Assembly: GCA_963847595.1 (NCBI GenBank)
Contig: CAWKAJ010000002.1
Coordinates: 1,302,001 to 1,366,000 of the forward strand
Reading direction: 5' to 3'
From: JACWAE01 sp963847595
Lineage (GTDB): Bacteria; Chloroflexota; Dehalococcoidia; SZUA-161
DNA: 64,000 bases
Shown here: in pieces, positions 30,024-38,532 of the stretch
How the letters are laid out: each line of letters opens with the position of its first letter
Numbering within the stretch: the first letter of the stretch is position 1
The notes under the pieces: generated by a model
The model's database searches: none
The model's input: only the letters and a program-made list of their open reading frames with translations
Told to the model about the DNA's origin: nothing
Made by a program: the position numbers and the translations under genes

Positions 30024-30350
30024 CGAATCCCACCCTCTCCGCTTTACCCTGAGCGAATGAAATGAGTCGAAGGGCAATAACGGACAAAAGTTGGTTTTTC
30101 TATATTGTTAGGTGCCAAGATGACTCCTTGTATTCCGGCATCACGATTGACCTGGAAGATCGCCTTAGAGAACACAATAAAGGGAGTGGAGCTAAATATA
30201 CTTCCGTTCGCAGGCCTGTGACTTTGGTTTATTGCGAAAGATATGATAATGCTAGCAGAGCGAGGAAACGAGAGGAACAGATTAAGGGATGGTCTAAAAT
30301 TAAAAAGGAAAGACTAATTGGCGGTTTTCCTCGACTTCGCTCGGAATAAA
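30024..30350 (+). mobile_element. 327-bp tRNA-Ser-associated GIY-YIG unit, copy 2
   Basis: It is a head-to-tail copy of the preceding unit. It starts with the second 19-bp tRNA core (30024-30042) and is bounded by a third core at 30351-30369 that ends in GCCA, matching the 3' end of an intact tRNA-Ser gene. Confidence 0.8.
30062..30349 (+). CDS. GIY-YIG endonuclease-like protein, intact copy
   Basis: This is 95 residues. The two motif halves are FFYIVRC (YIV) and LYSGIT (YSG), followed by DLEDRLREHNKGSGAKYTS, with the conserved Arg and the YCERYDNASRARKREEQIKGW catalytic-Glu helix split here as KREEQIKGW. This is the stand-alone UvrC-N-terminal-like group. Its first codons overlap a CCCTGAGCGAATGAAATGAG sequence like those of dispersed repeats in this genome. 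Its last residues (FPRLRSE) are encoded by CGACTTCGCTCGGAA, also repeat-like. It could cut the tRNA locus or DNA in general. The activity is inferred. Confidence 0.82.
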   Translation: MSRRAITDKSWFFYIVRCQDDSLYSGITIDLEDRLREHNKGSGAKYTSVRRPVTLVYCERYDNASRARKREEQIKGWSKIKKERLIGGFPRLRSE

Positions 30351-30404
30351 CGAATCCCACCCTCTCCGCCATTTCTTCTGCCAGTAAACTGAAAGAGGAC
30401 TGAA

Positions 30405-31688
30405 ATGCCAGTAATCGCAGTCATCGGGGGACAATGGGGAGATGAAGGCAAGGGGAAGGTAGTAGACCACCTCGCTGAGAAGGCTAAGGTGGTGGTGAGG
30501 TTCTCCGGCGGGAACAATGCCGGACATACCGTAATCAATCAACTCGGCGAGTTCAGGATGCACCTGATCCCTTCGGGCATCTTCTACCCGGGGTGCACCT
30601 GTCTCATCGCCAACGGCGTGGTCATCGACCCTGCTGCTTTTCTGGGGGAACTCGAAACCCTCAAGAAGGCTGGCATCAGCGTGAGCAACCTGTTCATCAG
30701 CGACCGCGCCCATGTGATTATGCCCTATCACATCCTCCTCGACGGCCTCGAAGAGAAGTCGCGGGGCAAGGGAGCCATAGGCACCACTCTCAAAGGTATC
30801 GGCCCTGCCTTCGTGGACAAGATAGCCCGCATGGGCATACGCATCTGCGACCTGCTGGATAAAGAGAATTTCAAGAATAGGCTCAGCTCTGTGCTGGAAT
30901 ATAAGAACAACGTGCTGGTCAAGCTATATGGCGCTGCCCCTCTCGCTCTGGACGAGGTCTACCAGAAATACGTTAAGTACGGAGAGCAATTGGCTCCCTT
31001 TGTCCGGGAGACCGATGTGATAATGAGAGAGGCGCTCAAAAAGGGCGAGATGATTTTGCTCGAGGGGGCGCAGGGGAGCATGCTCGACCTGGACTTCGGC
31101 ACCTACCCTTATGTGACCTCGGCAGCCATGGGCGGGGCATCTTTGTCTATGGGGTTGGGCATAGGCTTGAGGAAAATCGACGGCGTTATCGCCGTGTTCA
31201 AGGCCTATACCACCAGGGTGGGAGGCGGAGCTTTCCCCACCGAGCTTCACGATGAATGCGGTAATCTGATCAGGGAACGAGCGCACGAGTACGGCACCAC
31301 AACAGGACGACCCCGCAGGTGCGGCTGGTTCGACGGCGTCGTCGCCCGTTTCAGCTCCGAAATTAACGGCCTCACCTCAGCTGCCATAACCCGCTTCGAC
31401 ATTCTGGACACCTTCCCCACCATCAAGGTCTGCACCGCCTATAAGGTCGGCAGCACTACCTATCACCGCCCTCCGGCAAATCAGGCGCTGTTTGAGAAAT
31501 GCCAGCCGGTCTACGAGGAGCTGCCGGGATGGCAGACCCCCACCAGCGATATCCGCAGCTTCAAGAAGCTTCCGCCTCAAGCCCAGGCCTATGTGAAGAA
31601 GCTGGAGGAGCTTATCGGCTGTCCGGTCAGCCTGGTCTCCGTCGGTCCAGCCCGGGAACAGACCATAATAGTCAAACCCATCCCGTAA
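30405..31688 (+). CDS. purA: Adenylosuccinate synthase
   Basis: This is 427 residues with AGAGGA before the ATG. It starts MPVIAVIGGQWGDEGKGKV, the GTP-binding loop with the catalytic Asp. Next come FSGGNNAGHTV with the catalytic His, the IMP/Asp loops GIGPAFVDKIAR and EGAQGSMLDLDFGTYP, and TTGRPRRCGWFD. It converts IMP and aspartate to adenylosuccinate with GTP. It is monocistronic in appearance, lying just after the GIY-YIG repeats. Length is normal. Confidence 0.97.
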   Translation: MPVIAVIGGQWGDEGKGKVVDHLAEKAKVVVRFSGGNNAGHTVINQLGEFRMHLIPSGIFYPGCTCLIANGVVIDPAAFLGELETLKKAGISVSNLFISDRAHVIMPYHILLDGLEEKSRGKGAIGTTLKGIGPAFVDKIARMGIRICDLLDKENFKNRLSSVLEYKNNVLVKLYGAAPLALDEVYQKYVKYGEQLAPFVRETDVIMREALKKGEMILLEGAQGSMLDLDFGTYPYVTSAAMGGASLSMGLGIGLRKIDGVIAVFKAYTTRVGGGAFPTELHDECGNLIRERAHEYGTTTGRPRRCGWFDGVVARFSSEINGLTSAAITRFDILDTFPTIKVCTAYKVGSTTYHRPPANQALFEKCQPVYEELPGWQTPTSDIRSFKKLPPQAQAYVKKLEELIGCPVSLVSVGPAREQTIIVKPIP

Positions 31689-31739
31689 TGTCGGCAAGCA
31701 TCAGCCAGCCTCACCCCCGCCAGGCAGACACAATGCGGC

Positions 31740-31769
31740 TTGGCAAACCTCGTTTGTTCGTGTTATAAT
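31740..31769 (+). promoter_or_regulatory. Promoter of the double-hotdog dehydratase gene
   Basis: TTGGCA (31740-31745), 18 bases, TATAAT (31764-31769), then an AAGGAGGGAG ribosome site and ATG at 31813. Confidence 0.7.
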
Positions 31770-31812
31770 TCTTATTTGGTTGTGTCCATAAATCAAGGAG
31801 GGAGATTAAAGG

Positions 31813-32943
31813 ATGGCAACAGCAGAGAAGCCGCAGGTGACCTTCGGCAAGATTACCGACGAAGCCCTGGCTGCAATGAGGGCCAAATTCGGTGTGCCCT
31901 ATTACATGATTCGGCAAAACGAAGCTGCCTCAAAGGACGCCATAAGGCAGTTCTGCAACGGCATAGGCGATGACAATCCCCTGTATCGCAACCCTGAATA
32001 CGCCACGAGGACCAAGTGGGGGCATATAATTGCGCCGCCCACTTTCCTCTATGCTGTGGCCTGCCCTCAGGGAATGGAGGGGCTGCCCGGGGTTCACGCC
32101 TTCTACTGCGGCTGCAACTGGGAGTGGTCCAAGCCCATACATATCAACGATGAGCTGACCTGCGTCGACTACCCCATCGACCTGATAGAGAAGCATGGCA
32201 AGATGGGCGGACGCCAGTTTCTGCAGATAGGCAGGACGGTATACTACAACCAGAGGGGCGAGGTTGTAGGCACCCAGAAGAGAGAGACCATGCGTGTCGA
32301 GAGGCAGCAGGCCAAGGAGCGAGGCAAGTACGCCGGCGTGACGAAATACGTATATACGCCGGAGGAATTGCAAAAAGTTGACCAGTCCTACGAGGATGAG
32401 GAGGTCAGAGGAGCGAATCCCCGCTTCTGGGAGGATGTCAATGTAGGCGATCCGGTAAGGCCTGTCACCAAGGGGCCGCTGGGCCAGACGGACATGGTGG
32501 AGTTCTGGGTCGGCATCGGCGGCGGACAGGGTGCACACCGCATACGCCGCACGTACATGAGGCGGCATCCCAAGTGGGGCATCAAAGACGCCAAATCAGG
32601 CATACTCGAACCGATGGCGGATGTCCACTATGAGTCGGACAAGTCAGACGCCATAGGCGTGCCCGTAGCCTACGACCTGGGCATGCAGAGGTTCTGCTGG
32701 GCGGGGCATGTCATCACCAACTGGATGGGCGACGAGGGCTTCATGAAGAAGTTGAGCGCCCGCTGCATCCTGTTCAATGTGTTTGGAGACACTCAGTTCG
32801 TCGGTGGCGCTGTGGCTAAGAAGTGGACAGAAGGCGACGAGTACCTGGTAGAAATCGCGATAAAGACCGTGAACCAGAGGGGCGAGGAGACCATGCCCGG
32901 CAAGGCAGTGGTGTCGCTGCCCTCGAAGGTAAAGTGGGTCTAA
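31813..32943 (+). CDS. MaoC-like / FAS1-dehydratase-type double-hotdog protein
   Basis: This is 376 residues. The N-terminal half (DAIRQFCNGIGDDNPLYRNP, then WGHIIAPPTFLYAV) matches the FAS1-like N-terminal dehydratase domain. The second half (FWEDVNVGDPV, TDMVEFWVGIGGGQGAHRI) is the MaoC-type hotdog with the hydratase-like helix. Together they form the two-hotdog layout of enoyl-CoA hydratases/3-hydroxyacyl dehydratases. It probably acts on an acyl-CoA intermediate, consistent with the acyl-CoA cluster 17 kb away. It has its own promoter and strong ribosome site. The exact substrate is unknown. Confidence 0.8.
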   Translation: MATAEKPQVTFGKITDEALAAMRAKFGVPYYMIRQNEAASKDAIRQFCNGIGDDNPLYRNPEYATRTKWGHIIAPPTFLYAVACPQGMEGLPGVHAFYCGCNWEWSKPIHINDELTCVDYPIDLIEKHGKMGGRQFLQIGRTVYYNQRGEVVGTQKRETMRVERQQAKERGKYAGVTKYVYTPEELQKVDQSYEDEEVRGANPRFWEDVNVGDPVRPVTKGPLGQTDMVEFWVGIGGGQGAHRIRRTYMRRHPKWGIKDAKSGILEPMADVHYESDKSDAIGVPVAYDLGMQRFCWAGHVITNWMGDEGFMKKLSARCILFNVFGDTQFVGGAVAKKWTEGDEYLVEIAIKTVNQRGEETMPGKAVVSLPSKVKWV

Positions 32944-32960
32944 CCTAAGCCCGAAGGGGA

Positions 32961-33060
32961 GTGCAGAGGGGCTTTGCCCCTTTGCTAGTCCTTCCGCGGA
33001 AGGATGGGGGTATCCCCCAGATTTAAAAGTCCCCCAAGACTGGGGGGACTTAGGGGGTTG
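32961..33060. repeat. Dispersed ~100-bp intergenic repeat, copy A
   Basis: It contains GTGCAGAGGGGC, CTAGTCCTTCCGCGGAAGGA, a GGGGGTATCCCCC hairpin and AAAAGTCCCCCAAGACTGGG, ending TTAGGGGGTTG. Related copies lie at 51110 and 53485. Confidence 0.75.
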
Positions 33061-33078
33061 AAAAGGTAAGATTCCCAT

Positions 33079-33468
33079 TTAGCAGCGCCCGCCGACGGCG
33101 GGCGCTGTCATTTTGTCCCAGATGATATCGCTGAACTCGAACACCGGGCCGTCTTTGCACACCAGCTTGGGGCCTCGTTTGGTTTCGATGGAGCAGCTCA
33201 GACAAGCGCCCACTCCGCAGCCCAGCACCGTCTCCAGAAGCACCTGGGTGGGTTTATTCCTCAGTTTTCGGCCCATCTTGGCTATCGCCCGATACATGGG
33301 AAGCGGCCCGCAGACGAAGACCTGGTCAGCCTCAGGTACGAACTGAGGCAAGATGTCGGTCACCATCCCCTTTTGCCCCAGAGAGCCATCCTCAGTGGTG
33401 ATGACAGGCTTGATTCCCGACGGCAATAGACGCTGCGGATATATCTTAGAAGCGCTTTTTGGGGGGGG
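33079..33468 (-). pseudogene. pyrK: Resident pyrK, 3' remnant
   Basis: The frame ending at 33079 reads, from about 33468, SASKIYPQRLLPSGIKPVIT, EDGSLGQKG, VFVCGPLPMYRAIAKMG and the [2Fe-2S] motif GCGVGACLSCSIE with a later CKDGPVF. This is the NAD-binding half and iron-sulfur tail of a PyrK-type electron-transfer subunit, about 130 of the usual 260-270 residues. Upstream of 33468 the same frame continues to 33612 with unrelated residues and no ATG. The FAD-binding half is absent. It ends 18 bases before the dispersed repeat. It is the broken edge of the pyr operon where the AT-rich segment enters. Confidence 0.85.
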
Positions 33469-33586
33469 CAGCGATAGAGTATGTTCCCCCTTAATCTTCG
33501 ACAAACCTAGGAATGAATGTTCCCAAACTTGAATCAACTTGTGGCATTGGACTGTTTGATTCGTATGATTAGACCAAATAGTATGA

Positions 33587-35158
33587 TTAATTATTTCGAC
33601 ATTGTTGGACAAGACTTTTTAAATAAGTTGCCATGAAATATCGAATGATTTCTCTATCCCTCTGAAATAAATGCCCAAGATTATCCTGGGTGATGAGCTG
33701 CAGAATTCCATCTTGTCTTAAGTACAAAAGAAGTTGGAGTTTGTTAATGGCAAGTTTTTTTTCAGACGCAGTAGATATATTATCAAGTACTGATTTCATG
33801 ATTTTTCCAGTTTCAGATGTTGTCTTAATTTTATCTTGTTTGAGTCGAATATCTTGTACTTGCTGCTTATTATTCTCGTAATTTTCAATAATGCTTAACT
33901 TCCATATTATTGAGCCTTTCGAGCCGAACCTTTGTTCACTTATCTCTACAATTCCAGATCTTTGCCAATCCTCTAATGCATTCGAGAGTTTATCTAAAGA
34001 AATATTACTTTCCAATGTATTTTCAACACTTATGGGTTCGATGATTCCGTCGTTAGTAAGATCAGCCCATTGTTGTCCTGTAAAACGAAGATACCAACTT
34101 TCAAGTTCCTCAAAAGTAGTCCCCCATCCACCATTACTCGGACTACCTGGCAACGCTCTCTGAGCGCAAAGCGCCCTCACCTTTTTTTCGCTAACGTTTA
34201 AGAAAGTTGCTATCATGCCGAAACTCTGGACATTTTGATATGCTGATTTTCCGATCAATGAACTTATATTTTCAACCCCCTTTTCAGTCAAGTAATTCTG
34301 AATTCCTTCGGTAATATCTTTGAATATTGTAGGGTTGCGAAACAGAGCTGTGCCAACGCCTACGCTAGTGGCACCTGCTAGAATAAGTTCCAACGCTTCT
34401 TCGTGGTTTGATACACCACCTATTCCTATAATCGGAATATTTGCCTCTTTACAGCAGGTAGTAAAACACCTATACACCGAGTATACTGCTACGGGATGGA
34501 TACTGATTCCGGAGAGACCTCCGATACGGTTACCGAGAGTTGGCCTATAGGTGTTTAGGTCGATAGTCATACCACGAAGAGTGTTTATTAGAGAAAGTAC
34601 GTCGGCTCCACCATTAATAGCTGCTCGGGCAATTTCTGCAATATCAGTAACATTAGGAGTGAGCTTTACTATGAGTGTTTTATTCCCTGTGGATTTACGG
34701 ACACTCGTGACTAGCTGCTCTAATACATCGCAAGAACACCCAAATTCGATCCCTCCAGCTTCAATATTTGGGCAAGAGACGTTTAACTCGATCGCTTCGA
34801 TCTCGTCTCTTACCGCAAGCATTTTAGAACATGTAACATATTCGTCAATACTTGAACCTGCGACACTAGCGATAACTGGTACTTCTAAAGAACGGAGTTC
34901 AGGGATTTCCCGTTCTAGAAACGCTTTGATACCGGCATTTTCGAGACCAATAGAATTAAGGAGCCCCGCTCTTGTTTCCACTATCCGAGGTTCAGGGTTA
35001 CCTGCACGTGGTGATAAGGTAATGCTTTTTGTAACTACAGCCCCAACAAATGAGCGACTATGGATGATTTTTTCGTAATTGATTCCATAAATACCAGACA
35101 CAGCTATAAGTGGAGTCTCCATACGGATATGACCCAATGTGGTATTTAAATTCACCAT
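33587..35158 (-). CDS. Class 1B dihydroorotate dehydrogenase (PyrD) fused to excisionase-like DNA-binding extension
   Basis: This is 523 residues. Residues 1-305 are a complete PyrD: NPEPRIVET (54-62), ELNVSCPNIEAGG (124-136, with the class 1 active-site Cys129), VKLTPNVTDI, INTLRGMTID, LGNRIGGLSG, and the FMN phosphate loops IGIGGV and GATSVGVGTAL. It should oxidise dihydroorotate or reduce a related pyrimidine using FMN. From about 306 an extra 218 residues follow. Residues 313-359 (MIATFLNVSEKKVRALCAQ, then TFEELESWYLRF) look like an excisionase/MerR-type helix-turn-helix. The rest is helical and unassigned. Its start overlaps the stop of the methyltransferase-PyrK gene by seven bases. Base composition is AT-rich. 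Confidence 0.85.
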   Translation of the reverse strand: MVNLNTTLGHIRMETPLIAVSGIYGINYEKIIHSRSFVGAVVTKSITLSPRAGNPEPRIVETRAGLLNSIGLENAGIKAFLEREIPELRSLEVPVIASVAGSSIDEYVTCSKMLAVRDEIEAIELNVSCPNIEAGGIEFGCSCDVLEQLVTSVRKSTGNKTLIVKLTPNVTDIAEIARAAINGGADVLSLINTLRGMTIDLNTYRPTLGNRIGGLSGISIHPVAVYSVYRCFTTCCKEANIPIIGIGGVSNHEEALELILAGATSVGVGTALFRNPTIFKDITEGIQNYLTEKGVENISSLIGKSAYQNVQSFGMIATFLNVSEKKVRALCAQRALPGSPSNGGWGTTFEELESWYLRFTGQQWADLTNDGIIEPISVENTLESNISLDKLSNALEDWQRSGIVEISEQRFGSKGSIIWKLSIIENYENNKQQVQDIRLKQDKIKTTSETGKIMKSVLDNISTASEKKLAINKLQLLLYLRQDGILQLITQDNLGHLFQRDREIIRYFMATYLKSLVQQCRNN

Positions 35159-38100
35159 TTTATTTCACTGGATGAGAAAACGGGACCATCTGCGCATACA
35201 CGTTTTCTCGTTATCCCACCATCCTTACTAATTACTTCACATGTACAAGATAAACAGGTGCCAATTCCACATGCCATGCGTTCTTCTAAAAGAACCTCGC
35301 ATTCTATAGAGAAATCGGCAGCTATTTCCGCAACAGATTTTAACATACCCCTTGGCCCGCATGCATAGATTCGAGTATCTTTATTCGGAAATCGACCGTT
35401 TTTTAAGTCTTTTTTAAGAAGTTCTGTAATGAATTTTTCTTCACCAAGAGTACTTTCATAGGTACAAATTTTTACTTCTTCAACTCCAATTTCTTTAAAG
35501 TCCTTTTGAACTTTATCTATGAATCCGACGCTACCATTTGAATAACTAAGATCAGGAGCCGAATCCGACCGTGTAAGAGCCAATTTTAGAAGCTCTATAT
35601 TTAACGTGCCGAAATATACATATAGCTTTTTATTCCTATAACGTAACTCTTCTGCTAACGCTACTAGTGGAGCGATACCTATGCCACCGGCAATAATAAT
35701 CGAATATTGCTCTTCCCCAAGGTGGAACCCGTTTCCGCAAGGTCCAATAACATCCAATATACTGCCTTTATGAACCTTTTCAGAGAGGATTTTTGTACCA
35801 CTCCCAATCACTTTGTAAAGTATATTAATAGATGATATTTCTCTGTCTAATATATCTCTAATTTCTATGGGAATTTCACCTGACTTGGATAATAGACCCC
35901 TTGTAAATCCTGTATGTTGCGTTCCATGTATACTAAATGGCCTTCGCAGCGTTAAAGGATATGCTTCTGACTCTTGGCTTCCTTCCGGGTCACAAATAAC
36001 ATGAAAATATTGTCCTGGTCTGATATCAAGAGAGACCCCCTTGGGAGCATCCAATGACATTAAGTAGTGATCCTTACACCATACTCTATTATCAAGCACT
36101 TTGAGTTTTAAATGACTATAGCCTTTTGTTATACCTGGTTGCTTTATTTCTATATCATATGATGGCCCTTCTAGCCCCTTTAAAATTTTTTTAATTCTAT
36201 TCCCTCTACTTGGATTGTTTGCACACCATTGGTTAAGTTGAACTACCAAATTAAGATGCGAAATAGTACCCCATTGTGACATGATCTCGCTATTATCTTG
36301 AGGTAGAGATGAAGACACTTTTGTATATGGATTTAATATCTCAAAGTAAATCTTTAAGGAATCTGCTTTAGTCCATACCACCAAATTATCATGTAACATC
36401 GAGCGGTTCACCCGGAAGCCCATTTCTCTACCGAAGTGGGTATATAAACTAGTGAATATTCTCTTTCTGTTTTGTTTGATTTCTTGCGGACTTATCTTCC
36501 CTTCGATATGTTTAATGTTCTCTGGTGTTATACCTACGATGTCCAAGCGTTTCTCTGCAAGTTGTCTTACTCTGTTTAATATATCTTGTTCATCTACAAT
36601 TAGTGATTCTGCATCAAGTATTGCCTTTCGTAATTGTCTGAGTATCGTTTTTCTCTTTATTCCAAGGTTTTCTTGGCCTGTATATTTGAGTCTTCCATTA
36701 TTGGTCAATTGTGCGAATTTACTCACCGAATCTCGAACGAACTTTTCTGCATCGTATTGAGCGTACATAGCAATGTCATTCTCGTCGAGCTGAGAATATA
36801 CTGAATGCAACACGGCCCCAATTGTAGTATCACCGTTCTGAATGTCGATTGTCTGGAGCGCTGCTTTGGATATCTTGCTACGTAGATCCATTTCAAATAG
36901 AGGCATCTTCTGGGGTACTGGACCATTATCTGTAACTTGTCCCCTGATAATATATGAACCGTTATATCCTCCACTTCTTGGGGGAGAGGTTGTATTATTA
37001 CCAGGACGCGGTCTAACAGCGTTTCCAAAACTAACGGGTTGTGGCTGATGCAAGATCTTTTGCGGTGATATACAGGCGTTGATTAAACTTTTAAGAAGTA
37101 TATGCAAATTGGGGCCCTTTGCATCACTATAGAAAACATGCGCATACCCTCTCGGTTTTAAAACTCTTCCCATCTCACGAAAAACAGATTCCATGTTTGC
37201 TTCATATCGTTTACGAGTTTTTTCACGTGTATCAATTACAATTTCATGCTCGTAGTCAAAAGAAAACCCTAGCCATGACCCCCAAAATGTAGATAAATTA
37301 AGATATTGGATTGCATCTCCGAAGGGTGGATCGGTTAGGATATAATCAACGCTCTTATCCGGTATTACTTCTCTTATCAATTCAATAGAAGATCCCTGTA
37401 GAAGAATTACATTTGGCTTCCCTTCTTGTAACTCTTCAATATTAGAGCCGATTTCAACATTCTGAAGATATTTGTTGCTTTCCTTTTTACCTTCGTAGAC
37501 GCGTTCAAAAGATCTTTTGAACGCCTGAAGTGGATTAACCTCTTGCCAATCTAGTGGAGTGTAAAAACGAACTGCTATCCAACCTTCTTGGAGTGTAGGT
37601 CGCTCTTTACTTTGTTTTGATAAAGGCTTTAAACGACTGGAATTGGCCAGTGATGCAGAAAAAGCCAATTTCAAAACATTTCGGACACGTTCGCTGGAAA
37701 TATTTTCTATAGCGTGAAGGATTGAGGATAAAGCTATGAGATTTCGTTTTGTAAAGAGTTCATGTACATAGTTGTATTTTTCTTTACGAGTTGAAGGAAG
37801 ACGAGTATTCTCCGGATACCAGAAAGGTATTTCCATTTGTTCAATTTGTTCTTCCTTTTGCTTATCAAATTCATCAGGTTGTTTAAATAGTCTTTGGCGA
37901 GAACAGCTACAACTGTATCCGATTTTTCTAGGCTCATCCCCGTGTCGTACCACAAAATCTATGGTGCCAAGTTCACCACACGATTGACACCTCGTGTAAA
38001 AAAGATCAGATATTGTGTCCTCACAAAACGTTTCTACATCACGATAAGCCCACTTCAATTGAGAAAGATTTACTGGTTCTAATGTAACACGTGTTATAAA

Positions 38101-38352
38101 ATTCGCAACTGGGTTGAGATCAATGCCTATCGCTTTTCGTCCCAATTTAAGGGCTTCAATAATGGTAACACCTGATCCAGAGAATGCATCAAGTATAATG
38201 TCTCCCTGTTTGGTATATGATTCAATATATTTAGCAATTATCTCCGATGGTTTACGACTCCAGTATTTGTGCATTGAATACATTGGGGTAAAACTGGACT
38301 TAAGTCGTCCTGTTAAAATTGGGACATCGATGTGGACAGGGTCGGCTCTCAA
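35152..38352 (-). CDS. DNA methyltransferase fused to PyrK-type flavin/[2Fe-2S] reductase
   Basis: This is 1066 residues from TTG 38352, with AAGGAG seven bases upstream. Residues 1-480 are an amino-DNA methyltransferase: MHKYWSRKPSE (27-37), SAM motif DAFSGSGVTIIEALKLGRKA (55-74), a zinc-ribbon insertion (Cys122, Cys125, Cys148, Cys150), and catalytic DPPF (341-344). Residues 480-735 are helical and unassigned. Residues 748-1066 are a full PyrK: FAD motif LRRPFSIH (802-809), YKVIGSGT, GPCGNGF, NAD motif AGGIGIAPL (888-896), CGPRGM, and the [2Fe-2S] ligands Cys1028, Cys1033, Cys1036 and Cys1053. No Met lies between 731 and 760 and no ribosome site precedes the PyrK part, so it is a true fusion. 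It lies 180 bases after carB in AT-rich DNA. Confidence 0.88.
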   Translation of the reverse strand: MRADPVHIDVPILTGRLKSSFTPMYSMHKYWSRKPSEIIAKYIESYTKQGDIILDAFSGSGVTIIEALKLGRKAIGIDLNPVANFITRVTLEPVNLSQLKWAYRDVETFCEDTISDLFYTRCQSCGELGTIDFVVRHGDEPRKIGYSCSCSRQRLFKQPDEFDKQKEEQIEQMEIPFWYPENTRLPSTRKEKYNYVHELFTKRNLIALSSILHAIENISSERVRNVLKLAFSASLANSSRLKPLSKQSKERPTLQEGWIAVRFYTPLDWQEVNPLQAFKRSFERVYEGKKESNKYLQNVEIGSNIEELQEGKPNVILLQGSSIELIREVIPDKSVDYILTDPPFGDAIQYLNLSTFWGSWLGFSFDYEHEIVIDTREKTRKRYEANMESVFREMGRVLKPRGYAHVFYSDAKGPNLHILLKSLINACISPQKILHQPQPVSFGNAVRPRPGNNTTSPPRSGGYNGSYIIRGQVTDNGPVPQKMPLFEMDLRSKISKAALQTIDIQNGDTTIGAVLHSVYSQLDENDIAMYAQYDAEKFVRDSVSKFAQLTNNGRLKYTGQENLGIKRKTILRQLRKAILDAESLIVDEQDILNRVRQLAEKRLDIVGITPENIKHIEGKISPQEIKQNRKRIFTSLYTHFGREMGFRVNRSMLHDNLVVWTKADSLKIYFEILNPYTKVSSSLPQDNSEIMSQWGTISHLNLVVQLNQWCANNPSRGNRIKKILKGLEGPSYDIEIKQPGITKGYSHLKLKVLDNRVWCKDHYLMSLDAPKGVSLDIRPGQYFHVICDPEGSQESEAYPLTLRRPFSIHGTQHTGFTRGLLSKSGEIPIEIRDILDREISSINILYKVIGSGTKILSEKVHKGSILDVIGPCGNGFHLGEEQYSIIIAGGIGIAPLVALAEELRYRNKKLYVYFGTLNIELLKLALTRSDSAPDLSYSNGSVGFIDKVQKDFKEIGVEEVKICTYESTLGEEKFITELLKKDLKNGRFPNKDTRIYACGPRGMLKSVAEIAADFSIECEVLLEERMACGIGTCLSCTCEVISKDGGITRKRVCADGPVFSSSEIKW

Positions 38353-38532
38353 GATCGTCTCCTTAGAAGATACGCAATGAAGATCCGCTAAACTTGAACT
38401 GAAAACTTGATTTGATGAGAAATAAATGCCAAAGGATTAATCATTATTAGTTATTTATTCATCTATCTGTTCATGGGAAAAATATCCACTAAAGTGGTGC
38501 GAAGATCAATATCATATTTAAACAATCTAATA

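Noticed and set aside
29697..30369. Tandem repeats as a CRISPR-like array
   Set aside because: The 19-bp repeats are tRNA 3' ends and the 308-bp spacers are identical nuclease genes, so it is a duplicated element.
33079..33612. The 177-codon frame as an intact gene
   Set aside because: Only its last ~130 codons resemble PyrK. The first ~48 residues are unrelated, start at a TTG without a ribosome site, and overlap the end of the PyrD-fusion gene.
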